Positions 30,498 through 38,844 of a stretch of DNA of 64,000 nucleotides are shown one piece after another; position 1 is the stretch's first letter, and each line of letters begins with the position of its first letter. This DNA is from Vibrio sp. HA2012. GTDB lineage: Bacteria; Pseudomonadota; Gammaproteobacteria; Enterobacterales; Vibrionaceae. The position numbers and the translations under genes are program-made. The DNA lies in assembly GCF_002812955.1 (NCBI RefSeq), contig NZ_PFXK01000005.1, forward strand, positions 237,013 through 301,012. The letters run 5' to 3'. The notes below the pieces were generated by a model, which saw only the letters and a list, made by a program, of their open reading frames with translations, was not told the DNA's origin and did not search any database.

Positions 30498-30959
30498 ATG
30501 AAAACTATCATAGTTGCATGTCTGACTTTCTGTTCATCGCTATCAGCTGCTGAACTTCCGTCACTCACGCCGATGAAGTCCTCCCCACATAAACTTTTTA
30601 TCTCTTCTCAACCCTTATCATACGGAAATGAGTTTGATCTGTGGACGGTGGATGGCGGTTACGCCTACACTCTGTTTGATTCAGTCGATCTATATATCGG
30701 TGCCCGGCTGGATAATTCAGAAACAGCCAGTCAGAATGGTTTTTTAAGCGGTGTCAGTTACCGTTTTAACGACAAAATTTCAGTAGACAGCATGCTGCGC
30801 TCAATGCAGGAAAAACAGGCAAACGGGGAGAAAGAAAGTATCATCTCAGCAGAAGTAACCAGCAGGGTGGAGCTTTCCGATCATCTGCATCTGCATGCCA
30901 CTCTGGATTATGAAGAGTGGCAGCAGGGTATTGAACTGGGATTAGGATTCAGATTCTAA
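30498..30959 (+). CDS. Small exported protein, probable outer-membrane barrel-like
   Basis: 153 residues from the second of two adjacent ATGs, six bases after GGAGG. A signal peptide (IIVACLTFCSSLSAAE) is followed by about 130 residues with alternating beta-strand patterns (GGYAYTLFDSVDLYIGARLD, FLSGVSYRFNDKISVDSML, ESIISAEVTSRVELSDHLHLHATLDY). It ends in a C-terminal aromatic strand IELGLGFRF, the typical outer-membrane insertion signature. No family recognised. Six to eight strands would fit. Converges on the rraA-like gene. Confidence 0.65.
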   Translation: MKTIIVACLTFCSSLSAAELPSLTPMKSSPHKLFISSQPLSYGNEFDLWTVDGGYAYTLFDSVDLYIGARLDNSETASQNGFLSGVSYRFNDKISVDSMLRSMQEKQANGEKESIISAEVTSRVELSDHLHLHATLDYEEWQQGIELGLGFRF

Positions 30960-30971
30960 TCCGGTAAAAGA

Positions 30972-31454
30972 TCACATCAGTAATTCTTCATGGCTGATCA
31001 ACGTACCATTCCAGTCAGCGTACACATAATCACCAGGTAAAACCGTCTGACGGTTCATTGTCAGGCTGACGTTAATGTCACCGGCATCATGCTTTTCCGT
31101 TTTAAACGGACAAGCGGCCAGTGCTTTTATTCCCAAATCCATCTCAGATAAGCTCGCAACATCCCGGACAGCACCGTAGACAATCACACCTTCCCAACCA
31201 TTTTCTATCGCTAAGATCGCCAGTTTAGTGCCGAGTAACGCTTTTTTACAGGATCCGTTGCCATCCACAAACAACACTTTGCCTTTACCATCCTGCTTCA
31301 GTACTTCCCAAACCTTAGAGTTATCATGAAAGCAGCGTACTGTGACGACTTCTCCAAAGAATGAGAATCTTTGCCCAAAGCTTTGCAGAGGGAGATCCAG
31401 TAATGTCACCTGATCTTCATATTTATCACAAATTGCCGGAAGTATATCGTTCAT
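30972..31454 (-). CDS. RraA-like protein / putative 4-hydroxy-4-methyl-2-oxoglutarate aldolase
   Basis: 160 residues, RraA fold. The segment [34 protein letters not shown] aligns with E. coli RraA, the RNase E inhibitor, but the E. coli AVRQV motif reads AVRDV here. Arg-Asp at this place is the substrate/metal pair of HMG-type aldolases. It may therefore be an enzyme, an RNase E regulator (Vibrio carry RraA paralogues), or both. Downstream of the DUF3293 gene on the same strand. Confidence 0.75.
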   Translation of the reverse strand: MNDILPAICDKYEDQVTLLDLPLQSFGQRFSFFGEVVTVRCFHDNSKVWEVLKQDGKGKVLFVDGNGSCKKALLGTKLAILAIENGWEGVIVYGAVRDVASLSEMDLGIKALAACPFKTEKHDAGDINVSLTMNRQTVLPGDYVYADWNGTLISHEELLM

Positions 31455-31550
31455 TTTTCCTCCTTGAGTTTTTTTACAGCAGCCAAATCCCTACCACATA
31501 AAATCAAGTGGTTAAGCTTCATCTGCGGAATAATTCTTTTATCCTTTTGC

Positions 31551-31964
31551 TTATTTTTTCCCGTAGCGCAGGTCAATTACTCGCTGAGAAAAGCGTCCTA
31601 TTTGAATCTCAGCCCGCCCACAATCGACACAGGGAATCAGATATATCCGATCATTTTGAACATAATAGATAGCATTTTGTCGATACTTTTTTGCTAATTT
31701 TGTCGAGTCAAGCCGTGACAACACGACAGCATAACTCTCTTCTGTCCACATTTTATCACGACTGCCAGCCAGAATGCTCTCATATCTATATTGCAATAAG
31801 TCATTTTCCAATGCCTTATTAGCACTTTTATTTTTATGAACTGAGCACCGGATACTATTCGGGTTCCAGGCAGTGATAACGCAAAATTGACTAAATGAAA
31901 GCTTTTTATCGACGAAAAAAAAGATTGCCTTGTAGGCATCCCATAACGTCTGTTCTATTACCAT
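31551..31964 (-). CDS. DUF3293 family protein
   Basis: 137 residues with the DUF3293 feature FCVITAWNPNS near residue 27 and the following N-K-x-x-N/L-x-x-L helix (KSANKALENDLLQYRY). A CVDC pair near residue 113 could be a metal or redox site. Function unknown, cytoplasmic. The start at 31964 lies close to the arcA upstream region, so the two genes share a divergent promoter interval. Confidence 0.7.
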   Translation of the reverse strand: MVIEQTLWDAYKAIFFFVDKKLSFSQFCVITAWNPNSIRCSVHKNKSANKALENDLLQYRYESILAGSRDKMWTEESYAVVLSRLDSTKLAKKYRQNAIYYVQNDRIYLIPCVDCGRAEIQIGRFSQRVIDLRYGKK

Positions 31965-32292
31965 AAGTAAGCGTTATCCTGTCCCTGTTATCATGAATTT
32001 TCTCTATTGACATAAATCAATAAACAAAAAAGAATTAGCCTTCGTATGTTGTTCATGTATTGCTGAAATAATAGAATCTTCCGCGATTATTGTAACGTAG
32101 CGGACAGGGATTTTCCGTTGCTGGAACAGCATTCATAGGGTTAACAGACAAATGCAAAGGAAATCGTGTCTATTTTTCTCGATTCCACTTCATTTTTGTT
32201 ACGTGAAATATCGTAAACGTTTTACTCGTATGTTATTTTTGTCTGAAAATTTATTATATTAATACATTATCGTTACAACTTAGGTGCTACCA
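31965..32292. promoter_or_regulatory. arcA upstream region with FNR-like site
   Basis: The 328-base divergent interval contains TTGACATAAATCAA at 32007-32020, which matches the FNR consensus at nine of ten defined bases. E. coli arcA is FNR-activated, so the site is plausible, although it lies about 270 bases from the arcA start and would require a long leader. A long AT-rich stretch follows to the arcA ATG. Confidence 0.5.
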
Positions 32293-33009
32293 ATGCAAAC
32301 GCCGCAGATTCTTATAGTAGAAGATGAACAAGTTACTCGTAATACTTTAAAAAGCATTTTTGAAGCAGAGGGTTATCGCGTTTTTGAAGCCAGTGATGGT
32401 GAAGAAATGCATACTGCTTTAACAGAAAACACTATTAATCTGGTGATTATGGACATCAATCTGCCCGGAAAAAACGGGTTGCTTCTGGCTCGGGAGCTTC
32501 GCGAACAAGCCAATATTGCACTGATGTTCCTCACTGGACGTGATAACGAAGTCGATAAAATTCTAGGGCTGGAAATCGGTGCTGATGATTACATCACAAA
32601 ACCATTCAACCCACGGGAACTGACTATCCGGGCCCGCAACCTGCTGAGCCGTTCTATGAATACAGCAGCGGAACCAGAAGAAAAGCGTAATGTAGAAAAG
32701 TACAGTTTCAATAACTGGACTCTGGACATTAACAGCCGTTCTCTGATTAACCCTATGGGTGATAGCTATAAGCTGCCTCGTTCTGAATTCCGTGCACTGC
32801 TGCACTTCTGTGAGAATCCGGGAAAGATTCAGACCCGAGCAGAACTGCTGAAGAAAATGACAGGTCGCGAACTGAAACCTCATGATCGTACTGTTGATGT
32901 CACTATTCGTCGTATCCGTAAGCACTTTGAATCGGTCGGTGATACACCGGAAATTATCGCTACAATCCATGGTGAAGGCTACCGCTTCTGCGGCGATATC
33001 GAAGAATAG
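32293..33009 (+). CDS. arcA: Aerobic respiration control response regulator ArcA
   Basis: 238 residues from the ATG at 32293, equal to E. coli ArcA; an in-frame GTG at 32284 is less likely. Receiver domain with Asp54 (VIMDINLPG), Lys in DDYITKPF, and an OmpR-type winged helix ([27 protein letters not shown]). It represses aerobic respiratory genes when phosphorylated by ArcB. arcB lies convergently downstream. Confidence 0.97.
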   Translation: MQTPQILIVEDEQVTRNTLKSIFEAEGYRVFEASDGEEMHTALTENTINLVIMDINLPGKNGLLLARELREQANIALMFLTGRDNEVDKILGLEIGADDYITKPFNPRELTIRARNLLSRSMNTAAEPEEKRNVEKYSFNNWTLDINSRSLINPMGDSYKLPRSEFRALLHFCENPGKIQTRAELLKKMTGRELKPHDRTVDVTIRRIRKHFESVGDTPEIIATIHGEGYRFCGDIEE

Positions 33010-33029
33010 AACGTCAGAATGACCTTTTG

Positions 33030-33065
33030 AAAAACTCCTCCGTTTCTCGGGGGAGTTTTTGTTCT
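33030..33065. terminator. Bidirectional terminator between arcA and arcB
   Basis: 13-bp stem AAAAACTCCTCCG with CGGGGGAGTTTTT (33030-33060, one G-U pair), flanked by A and T runs on both sides. Confidence 0.85.
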
Positions 33066-33083
33066 ACAGTCAGGAAGAAAAAC

Positions 33084-35426
33084 TCATTGCTGCCTCAGCC
33101 AATCTCTGAGTACCCGAATATCATTAGGATATTCAGTTTTAATTTCCTCAACCCAAGCATCAATATGCTCCCACCATGCCGGTAACTCGGGAGACTGCGC
33201 TTGTTGCGCAACCATCTGAATATGCTTCAATCCGACAGAACCAGCTGCTCCCTTAATTTTATGAGCTTCAGAAACAATCCCTTTCTGATCCCGAGCTACC
33301 CGGTAAGATTCCAGAATATCAACATAACCGGGCATCATTTGTTCAAACATAGCCACACTATCCTGCACAGGTTGTGTACCGACAATATCGATATAAGAAC
33401 TGAGCATATCCAGATCCAATACCTTCAGATTATTTTTCAGCTCACCCTGTCGTGTCATCTCTTTTCCCTCACAGCCATTGGGAACCTCTTCGAAAATCAG
33501 GCTACATTTTTCCAGTACCCCTTTTATGGCTTTCACAGACAACGGCTTACTTAATGCGTCATCCATTCCTTTCTCTATATAGTCCCTTTTATCTTTCACT
33601 ACATTTGCAGTCAGGGCAACCAGAGGAGGTAACGATGTATAAGTTTTTCTGAAATGCCGGGCAATATCAAATCCGGTCATATCCGGCAACTGAATATCCA
33701 GTAACACTAGATCATACTGCTGCGGATCAAATTCTTGCAATGCTTCTTCACCCGTCATTGCAACTGATACAGTATGACCGAGACTTTCCAGAAGAGACTG
33801 AGCTACAGTAATATTCAGCTCGATATCTTCCACCATAAAGATACGCAGCGAACGCTGATTCTCACTATTTTTACTTTCTTCTTCTTTCTGCTCGGCAACC
33901 GGTACCTGAATTGTTACGGTAAATATACTGCCAAATCCTTCTTCACTGGACACGGTGATCTCTCCGCCCATCAGGTGAACGATCTGCTGAGAAACAGAAA
34001 GTCCGATTCCGGTTCCAACCGCATGCAGGTTATCTTTCTCTGACTTAACCTGATAATACATAGAGAAGATATTATTCAGTTCCCGTTCCGGAATACCGAT
34101 CCCCGTATCTTCAACCTCAAATGTAATATCTGCCATCCCGTTTTCGACTTCGGCACCGACACACAGAACAACACTACCCTCTTTAGTAAATTTACGCGCA
34201 TTACCAATCAGGTTCCAAAGTACCTGACGTAGACGGGTTGCATCAACTTCGATGTAAGCAGGAAAATCCGTCAGCCTTTCTAAGGTAAAATCCAGCTCTT
34301 TCTGCTCAATCATCAGCCCGGAAATAGTCGCTATCTCAGAAATAAAATCTTCGAAATTAATGACTTCCGGATAAAGTTCCAGCTTGCTCCGATCCGATTT
34401 ATCCATATCAATAATATCGTTAAATATATTACCCAGAGTAACGGCACTGACATTAATCGTCTGCAGTTGCTGACGCTGTTCGGTATTTAACTGTGTGTCC
34501 AGCAGCATCCGGCTTAACCCGACAATACCATTTAGTGGCGTTCTCAACTCATGGCTTACCGTAGAGATAAAGGTCGTCTTATCCCGGCTGGCTTTTTCCA
34601 GTGCATCCTGATAACGCTTACGCTCGGTAATATCTCGTCCAAAACCGACCAGTCCAAGATGTCGTCCTTCTTTACTATAAAATGGTACCTTACGCAGTTC
34701 AAAGTACACTCTTTTACCATCTGGGTATTCCATCCACTGTTCGTAAGTCACAGCATCATTATTCTTGAACACCCGATCATCGGTTTCGACTACGGTTCTG
34801 GCAACCTCTTCGCTGTAAACCTCCCAAGGAGTCAATCCAACCAGCTCACTCTCTTTTTTCCCTGTCAGCTTCTCTACCGCAGTATTACAGCCAGAAAATT
34901 GCCCCTGAGCATTCCGGTAATAAATCAGATCCGGAGAAGTATCGATAAACGAACGTAACAATGCCGTTCTTTCTGCCAGCTCTACCTGTGCCATTTCCCG
35001 CTGGTAAACCTCATTTTCCAGATCCTGCATCATCGCCAGGCGAGCCTCTTCCGCCCGCTGACGCTCAGCAATTTCCTGATTGAGTTTAATGATGTTTTTC
35101 TGTAGCTGATTATTCAGCTCATGATCGCGAGCCCGCATGTCTTTTAGTTTAGAAACCAGTTTAGACAGACGCTGGCGGGACTCTTCCAGTTGATCAACAA
35201 CGACAGAAAGAAAATAAACAGCCCAGGGACTGATAATAAGACCAAAGAAAACCGACCGGACAATATCGATATTATCTACCGTTCCACGAATCCCCAGAGT
35301 AATGCCGACCTGTACAAATACCGCCAGAGCCACCAGAGCCATAGCAATTAAAATCGAAAACCGGACTATCCCCAGTTTGACCAGTAATACAACGTAATAT
35401 TGTGCCAGACTTTTAATGGGTTTCAT
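33084..35426 (-). CDS. arcB: Hybrid sensor kinase ArcB
   Basis: 780 residues from the ATG at 35426, preceded by GGAG. Two membrane segments at about 20-90, a coiled linker, a PAS domain at about 155-270 (DTSPDLIYYRNAQGQF), a kinase with His292 in [13 protein letters not shown], a receiver with Asp577 (YDLVLLDIQLPDMTG) and an HPt domain with His722 (SEAHKIKGAAGSVG). It senses the quinone redox state and relays phosphate to ArcA. Twenty bases after the PAS-GGDEF gene, so probably expressed with it. Confidence 0.96.
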   Translation of the reverse strand: MKPIKSLAQYYVVLLVKLGIVRFSILIAMALVALAVFVQVGITLGIRGTVDNIDIVRSVFFGLIISPWAVYFLSVVVDQLEESRQRLSKLVSKLKDMRARDHELNNQLQKNIIKLNQEIAERQRAEEARLAMMQDLENEVYQREMAQVELAERTALLRSFIDTSPDLIYYRNAQGQFSGCNTAVEKLTGKKESELVGLTPWEVYSEEVARTVVETDDRVFKNNDAVTYEQWMEYPDGKRVYFELRKVPFYSKEGRHLGLVGFGRDITERKRYQDALEKASRDKTTFISTVSHELRTPLNGIVGLSRMLLDTQLNTEQRQQLQTINVSAVTLGNIFNDIIDMDKSDRSKLELYPEVINFEDFISEIATISGLMIEQKELDFTLERLTDFPAYIEVDATRLRQVLWNLIGNARKFTKEGSVVLCVGAEVENGMADITFEVEDTGIGIPERELNNIFSMYYQVKSEKDNLHAVGTGIGLSVSQQIVHLMGGEITVSSEEGFGSIFTVTIQVPVAEQKEEESKNSENQRSLRIFMVEDIELNITVAQSLLESLGHTVSVAMTGEEALQEFDPQQYDLVLLDIQLPDMTGFDIARHFRKTYTSLPPLVALTANVVKDKRDYIEKGMDDALSKPLSVKAIKGVLEKCSLIFEEVPNGCEGKEMTRQGELKNNLKVLDLDMLSSYIDIVGTQPVQDSVAMFEQMMPGYVDILESYRVARDQKGIVSEAHKIKGAAGSVGLKHIQMVAQQAQSPELPAWWEHIDAWVEEIKTEYPNDIRVLRDWLRQQ

Positions 35427-35446
35427 CGGTGACTCCATACAGGGGA

Positions 35447-37171
35447 TCAGTTCTCATGGAAACAGGTTCGGTTTCTTCCCTGTTTTTTGGCTGCATACAG
35501 AGCCTTATCAGCCAGGCTTAAAGCATAGCCATACTGATCTCCCTGCTGCGGGATGAAGGACACACAACCAATACTTACGGTGATAGATTCGCTGATACTT
35601 GAATACTGATGAGGAATATTCAATTCTTTAATAACAGCATGAACTTTTTCTGCCAGAACCTTAGCTCCATAGAGGTCAGTATCCGGAAGGATAAAAGCAA
35701 ACTCTTCACCACCATAACGGGCAACACAGTCTGACGAACGGTTCAGAACCTGCATAAATGCCTGAGCGACGTGAACCAGAGCTTCATCCCCCTGCTGATG
35801 ACCGTAGTTATCATTGAAATCTTTAAAAAAGTCGATATCACACAACATGATAGAGATACACTGCTTCTGCCGAAGATGCAACTTCCAATAAGTCTCCAGT
35901 TGCTCATCAAACCGACGACGATTGGCCAACTGAGTCAGACTATCCTGAAAACTAAGGCGTTCCAGTTCCTTATTGACTTCCTCTAGTTTCTTCTCAACCC
36001 GGATACGCTCTGTAACATCCCGGGCCATAATGAGAACACCGTAAGAGCCAGATACTGGGTCACGGTAACGGGATTTCACAACATCAAACCAGGCAAACTC
36101 TCCATTCGTCAGTTGGTGCTTATTGATATAGCGCTGTGTCTTACCTTCTTCCAGTACCTGCTTATCACTGACATCAAATTTTTCTGTCAGATTACGAGGT
36201 AATAACTCATCCAGCCTCTTTCCTATCAGTTCTTTCACCGTTGTAATGCCCAGAGAGTCAACAAATGGCTGGTTACAGGCTTCATAGATATAGTTTTCAT
36301 TAAACAGCCCGATAGGATCTGGACTAGAAGCCATAATCGACTGCAACATACTATCCCGCTGTGACAACGCTACCTCTGTTCCACGCCTCTTTTCCATCTC
36401 TTCCCGCAGATCCTGCTGCATTTTATACCAATCCGTCACATCATGACTGATACCCAGCACCCCGAGTTTTTCTCCGGTATCAGAAAGTAACAACGTCTGT
36501 TCTGTTTCAAGCAGACAACTACGTCCATCCGGTGCTGTTGTCCAGCGACGTTGTGTTCCCTTACTTTTCATCGGTCCGGCAATATCAACGGTTCCCTCTT
36601 CGGATCGACCCTCCCAGAAACGCCTGAAAGCCCGGTTTGTTCCGGTTACTTTTCCCTGAGGATCTTTAATATAGATAAGCTCAGAAATAGAATCAAAAAC
36701 AGTATCGGAGATCTTTAGCCGGACACTCTCGTGGGAAAATGCACTAGGAGATCCGAAACCGGGAGAAACATAAATCAGCCATTCGTCCGAACAGAACCGA
36801 TGGCATTTTCTTCCGGACACTTCGAATTCAAGCCAATCTGCTTCATCACTCTTCCAGCGTAATATCTGATTTTTAATAGGCTGCACGGAGAGTTCCTGCA
36901 TACAGTCCCGCAGACTTTTTTCACAGCTTTCATGCGGATAAAACAACTTATTTCCGAACTGCTGAATACCCAGTAATGCCCGGGCAGAAGAACTAGCGAT
37001 AAGTATAGAGCCGGAGGCATGAACAACTAAGGCGGGAAGAGGTGAATCACTGATATATCGCCGAAACTGGCGCTGCATCCGCAGGTAGCAGAAAGCAATA
37101 ATAATTATTGCCAGAAAAATAACTAAAAGCCCCTCTCCGAAAAAGATCAGCCCATCGGTTATCTGCGCCAT
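35447..37171 (-). CDS. PAS-domain diguanylate cyclase (GGDEF)
   Basis: 574 residues. One N-terminal membrane segment (LIFFGEGLLVIFLAIIIIAF), then a PAS-like region, two clearer PAS domains near 165-260 (SISELIYIKDPQGKVTGTN) and 285-400 (ASSPDPIGLFNENYIYEAC), and a GGDEF domain from about 420. The active-site motif is GGEEF near residues 484-488, with an intact RxxD inhibitory site (RSSD) five residues before it, so an active c-di-GMP synthase with product feedback is expected. Immediately upstream of arcB. Confidence 0.92.
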   Translation of the reverse strand: MAQITDGLIFFGEGLLVIFLAIIIIAFCYLRMQRQFRRYISDSPLPALVVHASGSILIASSSARALLGIQQFGNKLFYPHESCEKSLRDCMQELSVQPIKNQILRWKSDEADWLEFEVSGRKCHRFCSDEWLIYVSPGFGSPSAFSHESVRLKISDTVFDSISELIYIKDPQGKVTGTNRAFRRFWEGRSEEGTVDIAGPMKSKGTQRRWTTAPDGRSCLLETEQTLLLSDTGEKLGVLGISHDVTDWYKMQQDLREEMEKRRGTEVALSQRDSMLQSIMASSPDPIGLFNENYIYEACNQPFVDSLGITTVKELIGKRLDELLPRNLTEKFDVSDKQVLEEGKTQRYINKHQLTNGEFAWFDVVKSRYRDPVSGSYGVLIMARDVTERIRVEKKLEEVNKELERLSFQDSLTQLANRRRFDEQLETYWKLHLRQKQCISIMLCDIDFFKDFNDNYGHQQGDEALVHVAQAFMQVLNRSSDCVARYGGEEFAFILPDTDLYGAKVLAEKVHAVIKELNIPHQYSSISESITVSIGCVSFIPQQGDQYGYALSLADKALYAAKKQGRNRTCFHEN

Positions 37172-37306
37172 TACCTTCTGCTTCCTTGATTTTATTTTGT
37201 TTCTATATCGAAATAATCAATACCAGCAGGTATCATAAATTATGCGTTCTCCAGCCGTCCAGAAACTTATATCACTGAACTCCCGGTGTCCGGCGCTGTT
37301 TCACAT

Positions 37307-38260
37307 TTAGCGCAGATCAAATACCTTTTTCACCGGTAAGACATATTCAAACGGTTTCCCGCAAAGAGATCCCTGAGCGCCATCCCTATCCAGAGCCCGC
37401 CCGATCTCCGTCATAGCCAGCCAGCGATTCTCACACCAGTCAGGAGCCAAAAGCGTTGGCTTCCTGGCTGCGGCAGAAACCCGGTGGAAAACCACTTCAG
37501 GGGGAGTCATCCGGATAAGTTCACTGGCCGCAGCAACATATTCATTCAGTTCCGGGGCCTGTAAACGCCCCGCTTTCCAGGCTTTTGCCATGGTACTTCC
37601 TTCAACAATATGTAATGGATGTAATTTAATACCGTCAGTACCGACATTCAGTACCTGCTGAACGGTGTCAATATAGTCTGTCCGTCCTTCTTTCGGTAGC
37701 CCGAGGATCAAATGGGTACATACTTTGATACCCAGAGCCCTGGCCTTACGGGTGATCTCTGCATAAATAGCAAAACCGTGTCCGCGATTGATTCGTTTCA
37801 ACGTTTCTTCATTAGCCGTTTGCAAACCCAGTTCCAGCCAAATCTCATACCCCTGCTGCACATAACCGGATAACAAATCCAACACAGCCTGTGGGACACA
37901 ATCTGGCCGGGTTCCGACACACAAGCCAACAATATCTGCCGCTTTCAATGCCTCTTCATACATGGATTTCAGCACCTGAACCTCACCGTAAGTACTGGTG
38001 TATGCCTGAAAATAAGCTAGATATTTTTTGGCTCGGTTGACTTCTCCAGCCCGATCAGTCAACTGCTCCTGAATACTTTTGATCTGCGTCTGCTCATCAG
38101 AAAAAGAAGCAACATTACAAAAAGTACATCCTCCCCGCCCCAGCGTGCCATCCCGGTTAGGGCAGCTAAAACCACCGTGTAATGTCAGTTTATGGACTTT
38201 CTCTCCATAACGTCTTTGTAAATCCTGTCCCAGCGTATTGACTAACTCATGTAACTGCAT
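37307..38260 (-). CDS. yhcC: Radical SAM protein YhcC (TIGR01212 family)
   Basis: 317 residues. The radical SAM cluster cysteines are Cys33, Cys45 and Cys48 (FSCPNRDG, GGCTFCNV), the spacing of the YhcC family. The Elp3-like core LELGLQTANEETLKRINRGH and GIKVCTHLILGLPKEGR is intact. Function is not established. In E. coli yhcC lies between arcB and gltB, and the same neighbourhood is kept here. Confidence 0.9.
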   Translation of the reverse strand: MQLHELVNTLGQDLQRRYGEKVHKLTLHGGFSCPNRDGTLGRGGCTFCNVASFSDEQTQIKSIQEQLTDRAGEVNRAKKYLAYFQAYTSTYGEVQVLKSMYEEALKAADIVGLCVGTRPDCVPQAVLDLLSGYVQQGYEIWLELGLQTANEETLKRINRGHGFAIYAEITRKARALGIKVCTHLILGLPKEGRTDYIDTVQQVLNVGTDGIKLHPLHIVEGSTMAKAWKAGRLQAPELNEYVAAASELIRMTPPEVVFHRVSAAARKPTLLAPDWCENRWLAMTEIGRALDRDGAQGSLCGKPFEYVLPVKKVFDLR

Positions 38261-38844
38261 TGTTAAACTGCACCGTGTATTGCCAAAGAAAAACGCACCA
38301 TTCTACCACTTAAAGCCGATAAAATTGACCGTTACCATGGCTGATTTTCTTGCTCAGAGAGAAAAAACAATCTCCGCAGGCAAATTTGCCGGTAAAAAGA
38401 AAATCAAATGATTCTGTGTACAAAAACCTAATAAATATTCACTCTCAAGTACTTAAATCGGGATCTGAGTAACTATCTATTCAGTTTTCTATTAAAAAAC
38501 TCAGATCATGCTCAAGTTTCAATAGCATTAGCTGACACAAAAATGTAGGATACCAAAACGCAGCTCTGCTAATTAAGGGAAAAAATTAGTAGCATTAAAC
38601 GCGGAATAATCTGTGATAATCCACTCCCACCTATATAAATCACTACAGAGTGATAAAAAAATGCTGGATATCACCAAGGATTAGCTTGCTTCACAAACAG
38701 TTCCTGTGAGGCGCGGAATGGACTCAAGCTCATCACATCAGATGCGCTTAGAATTCACTAATTACAAATGGACAGGGCAGTGAATGCTTTGGCAGCTTAC
38801 GCCTTGGTAAATCACGCCAAATGTTTAATTGGAAGGATGTATCT
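38261..38844 (+). promoter_or_regulatory. gltBD upstream region with hairpins and a candidate leader ORF
   Basis: A 584-base region with no established gene. It holds an inverted repeat GATCTGAGT/ACTCAGATC with a 28-base loop (38462-38507), a second repeat CTAATT/AATTAG (38569-38589), and a -10-like TGATAAT near 38613 that implies a leader of about 220 bases. A 21-codon ORF follows, and just before gltB come competing TTGGC/GCCAA helices (about 38790-38820). I recognise no known riboswitch. Control by Lrp or nitrogen regulators, as for E. coli gltBD, is possible. Confidence 0.4.
38718..38783 (+). other. Candidate leader ORF before gltB
   Basis: ATG at 38718, six bases after GAGG, opens 21 codons (MDSSSSHQMRLEFTNYKWTGQ-like; four serines at the start) ending at 38783, about 60 bases before gltB. 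The good ribosome binding site and the hairpin that follows make a leader peptide conceivable. A chance ORF of this size is also common. Confidence 0.3.

Noticed and set aside
38337..38411. 24-codon ORF beginning MADFLAQREK upstream of gltB
   Set aside because: No ribosome binding site and no supporting context.
38261..38844. A known riboswitch in the gltB leader
   Set aside because: No conserved core of glycine, glutamine, SAM or other riboswitches could be recognised.
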